Assembly (NCBI GenBank): GCA_913054565.1
Contig: CAJXHW010000089.1
Coordinates: 1 to 7,268 of the forward strand
Source: an uncultured Kordia sp.
GTDB taxonomy: Bacteria > Bacteroidota > Bacteroidia > Flavobacteriales > Flavobacteriaceae
Direction: 5' to 3'
Length of the DNA stretch: 7,268 bases
Shown here: positions 5,820-7,268 of the stretch, piece by piece
How positions within the stretch are numbered: the first letter of the stretch is position 1
Layout of the letters: the number at the start of each line of letters is the position of its first letter
The notes under the pieces: model-generated
Database searches by the model: none
Seen by the model: the letters and a program-made list of their open reading frames with translations, nothing else
Told to the model about the DNA's origin: nothing
Made by a program: the position numbers and the translations under genes

Positions 5820-7217
5820 ATGAAATACAGAATTGAAAAAGATACAATTGGAGAAGTTAAAGTTCCAGCAGACAAATTATGGGGTGCACAAACAGAACGT
5901 TCAAGAAATAATTTCAAAATAGGGGCTACAGCTTCAATGCCTTTAGAAATTGTTTACGGATTTGCATACTTAAAAAAAGCTGCTGCATACACTAACTGTG
6001 ACTTAGGCGTATTATCAACTGAAAAAAGAGATTTAATTGCTGCAGTTTGTGATGAGATTTTAGCTCAAAAACATGATGATCAATTTCCTTTAGTTATATG
6101 GCAAACAGGATCTGGAACACAATCTAACATGAATTGTAACGAAGTTATTTCTCACAGAGCTCAACAATTAGCTGGTGGTGTAATTGGTGAGGGTGAAAAA
6201 ATTATTTCACCAAATGATGATGTTAATAAATCACAATCGTCAAATGACACCTTCCCTACAGGAATGCATATTGCAGCTTATAAAAAAATTGCTGAAACTA
6301 CAATTCCAGGAGTAGAACAATTAAGAGATACACTACAAGCTAAATCTGATGCATTTAAAGATGTTGTTAAAATTGGCCGTACACATTTAATGGATGCTAC
6401 GCCTTTAACACTAGGACAAGAATTTTCGGGCTATGTTTCTCAATTAAATCACGGTCTTAAAGCATTAAAAAACACTTTAGCACATTTAAGTGAATTAGCT
6501 TTAGGTGGGACTGCTGTAGGAACAGGCTTAAATACACCAAAAGGATATGATGTTTTAGTTGCTAAATATATAGCCGAATTTACGGAATTACCATTTGTAA
6601 CTGCCGAAAATAAATTTGAAGCTTTGGCTGCACATGATGCAATAGTTGAAACACATGGTGCATTAAAACAATTAGCGGTTTCATTAAATAAAATAGCAAA
6701 TGATATTAGAATGATGGCCTCAGGACCACGTTCAGGTATTGGTGAAATTATCATTCCTGCAAACGAACCAGGAAGTTCTATTATGCCTGGGAAAGTTAAC
6801 CCTACTCAAGCTGAAGCAATTACCATGGTTTGCGCACAAGTAATGGGTAATGATGTTGCCGTAACCGTTGGTGGTACTCAAGGACATTATGAACTAAATG
6901 TATTTAAACCAATGATGGCAGCTAACTTATTACAATCTGCTCAACTTATTGGTGATGCTTGTGTTTCTTTTGATGTAAATTGCGCACAAGGTATTGAGCC
7001 AAACAATACAAGAATTGAAGAATTATTAAACAATTCATTAATGCTTGTTACAGCTTTAAATACTAAAATAGGATATTATAAAGCTGCTGAAATAGCAAAT
7101 ACAGCTCATGAAAACGGAACCACATTACGTCATGAAGCTATACGTTTAGGGTATGTTACCGAAGAAGAATATGACCAATGGGTTATACCTGCAAACATGA
7201 CTGGGTCTTTATCATAA
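5820..7217 (+). CDS. fumC: Class II fumarate hydratase (fumarase C)
   Basis: TCA-cycle enzyme that interconverts fumarate and L-malate; an iron-free, cytosolic homotetramer (465 aa; E. coli FumC has 467). Visible motifs: GSGTQSNMNCNEV (97-109), PNDDVNKSQSSNDTFPTGMH (131-150), GRTHLMDATPLTLGQE (186-201) with H189 matching the active-site His188 of E. coli, and the superfamily signature GSSIMPGKVNP (318-328) with S319 matching the catalytic-base Ser318, K325 and N327. Lengths align with a constant +1 offset from E. coli through this region. The position of E. coli His129 (second, 'B' dicarboxylate site) is Ser130. Aspartase is a related alternative, but NDTFPTGMHIAA and the overall match favour fumarase. 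It is transcribed from its own promoter, divergent from the small membrane protein gene, and is followed by a hairpin terminator, so probably monocistronic. Confidence 0.95.
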   Translation: MKYRIEKDTIGEVKVPADKLWGAQTERSRNNFKIGATASMPLEIVYGFAYLKKAAAYTNCDLGVLSTEKRDLIAAVCDEILAQKHDDQFPLVIWQTGSGTQSNMNCNEVISHRAQQLAGGVIGEGEKIISPNDDVNKSQSSNDTFPTGMHIAAYKKIAETTIPGVEQLRDTLQAKSDAFKDVVKIGRTHLMDATPLTLGQEFSGYVSQLNHGLKALKNTLAHLSELALGGTAVGTGLNTPKGYDVLVAKYIAEFTELPFVTAENKFEALAAHDAIVETHGALKQLAVSLNKIANDIRMMASGPRSGIGEIIIPANEPGSSIMPGKVNPTQAEAITMVCAQVMGNDVAVTVGGTQGHYELNVFKPMMAANLLQSAQLIGDACVSFDVNCAQGIEPNNTRIEELLNNSLMLVTALNTKIGYYKAAEIANTAHENGTTLRHEAIRLGYVTEEEYDQWVIPANMTGSLS

Positions 7218-7239
7218 AGAAAATCAACTAATTACTTAG

Positions 7240-7268
7240 AGCCGTAATTCTTAAAAAGAATTACGGCT
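7240..7268 (+). terminator. Probable fumC terminator hairpin, cut by window end
   Basis: Perfect 13-bp inverted repeat (7240-7252 with 7256-7268) around a 3-nt AAA loop, 22 nt after the fumC stop. The stem starts with AGCCG and the window ends exactly at its last paired base, so the expected T-tract cannot be seen. No A-tract precedes the left arm, so it looks less symmetrical than the other two terminators. Confidence 0.7.

Noticed and set aside
6449..6754. 101-codon antisense open frame inside fumC
   Set aside because: It is opposite conserved fumarase sequence and has no independent support.

Overview
The window looks like an ordinary chromosomal segment of a marine- or soil-type member of the Flavobacteriaceae (Bacteroidota). 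The evidence is AT-rich DNA, start codons without Shine-Dalgarno sequences, promoter elements of the Bacteroidota form TAnnTTTG, a TonB-dependent-receptor-type barrel with an N-terminal carboxypeptidase-regulatory-like domain, and close resemblance of the housekeeping proteins to flavobacterial versions. The genus cannot be fixed from the sequence alone. There are no signs of mobile elements, CRISPR arrays, tRNA/rRNA genes or recent transfer.

Layout from left to right: a YbaB/EbfC-type nucleoid-associated protein (+) ends at a bidirectional hairpin terminator shared with a convergent low-specificity L-threonine aldolase (-). A 48-bp divergent spacer separates the aldolase from prfB (+, release factor 2). 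prfB is followed after one base by a small ArsC/YfgD-family thioredoxin-fold protein, probably in one operon. Next comes a monocistronic-looking outer-membrane beta-barrel/TonB-dependent-receptor-like protein with its own promoter and a second bidirectional terminator. That terminator is shared with a 55-residue single-pass membrane protein on the - strand (5495-5662). Divergent from this small gene is fumC (+, class II fumarase), which ends at a third hairpin cut by the window edge.

The genes do not form one pathway. They cover nucleoid structure, amino-acid catabolism, translation termination, a probable redox/thiol protein, outer-membrane transport and the TCA cycle. I found no convincing undescribed multi-gene system. 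The points most worth a second look are the unannotated small membrane protein with a clear promoter and terminator, prfB with its programmed frameshift site collapsed into an open frame (CTT-GAT where other bacteria have CTT-TGA-C), a fumarase whose secondary-site histidine is replaced by serine, an extra cysteine in the ArsC-like motif, and a set of GAACAA/TTGTTC half-sites around the fumC promoter.
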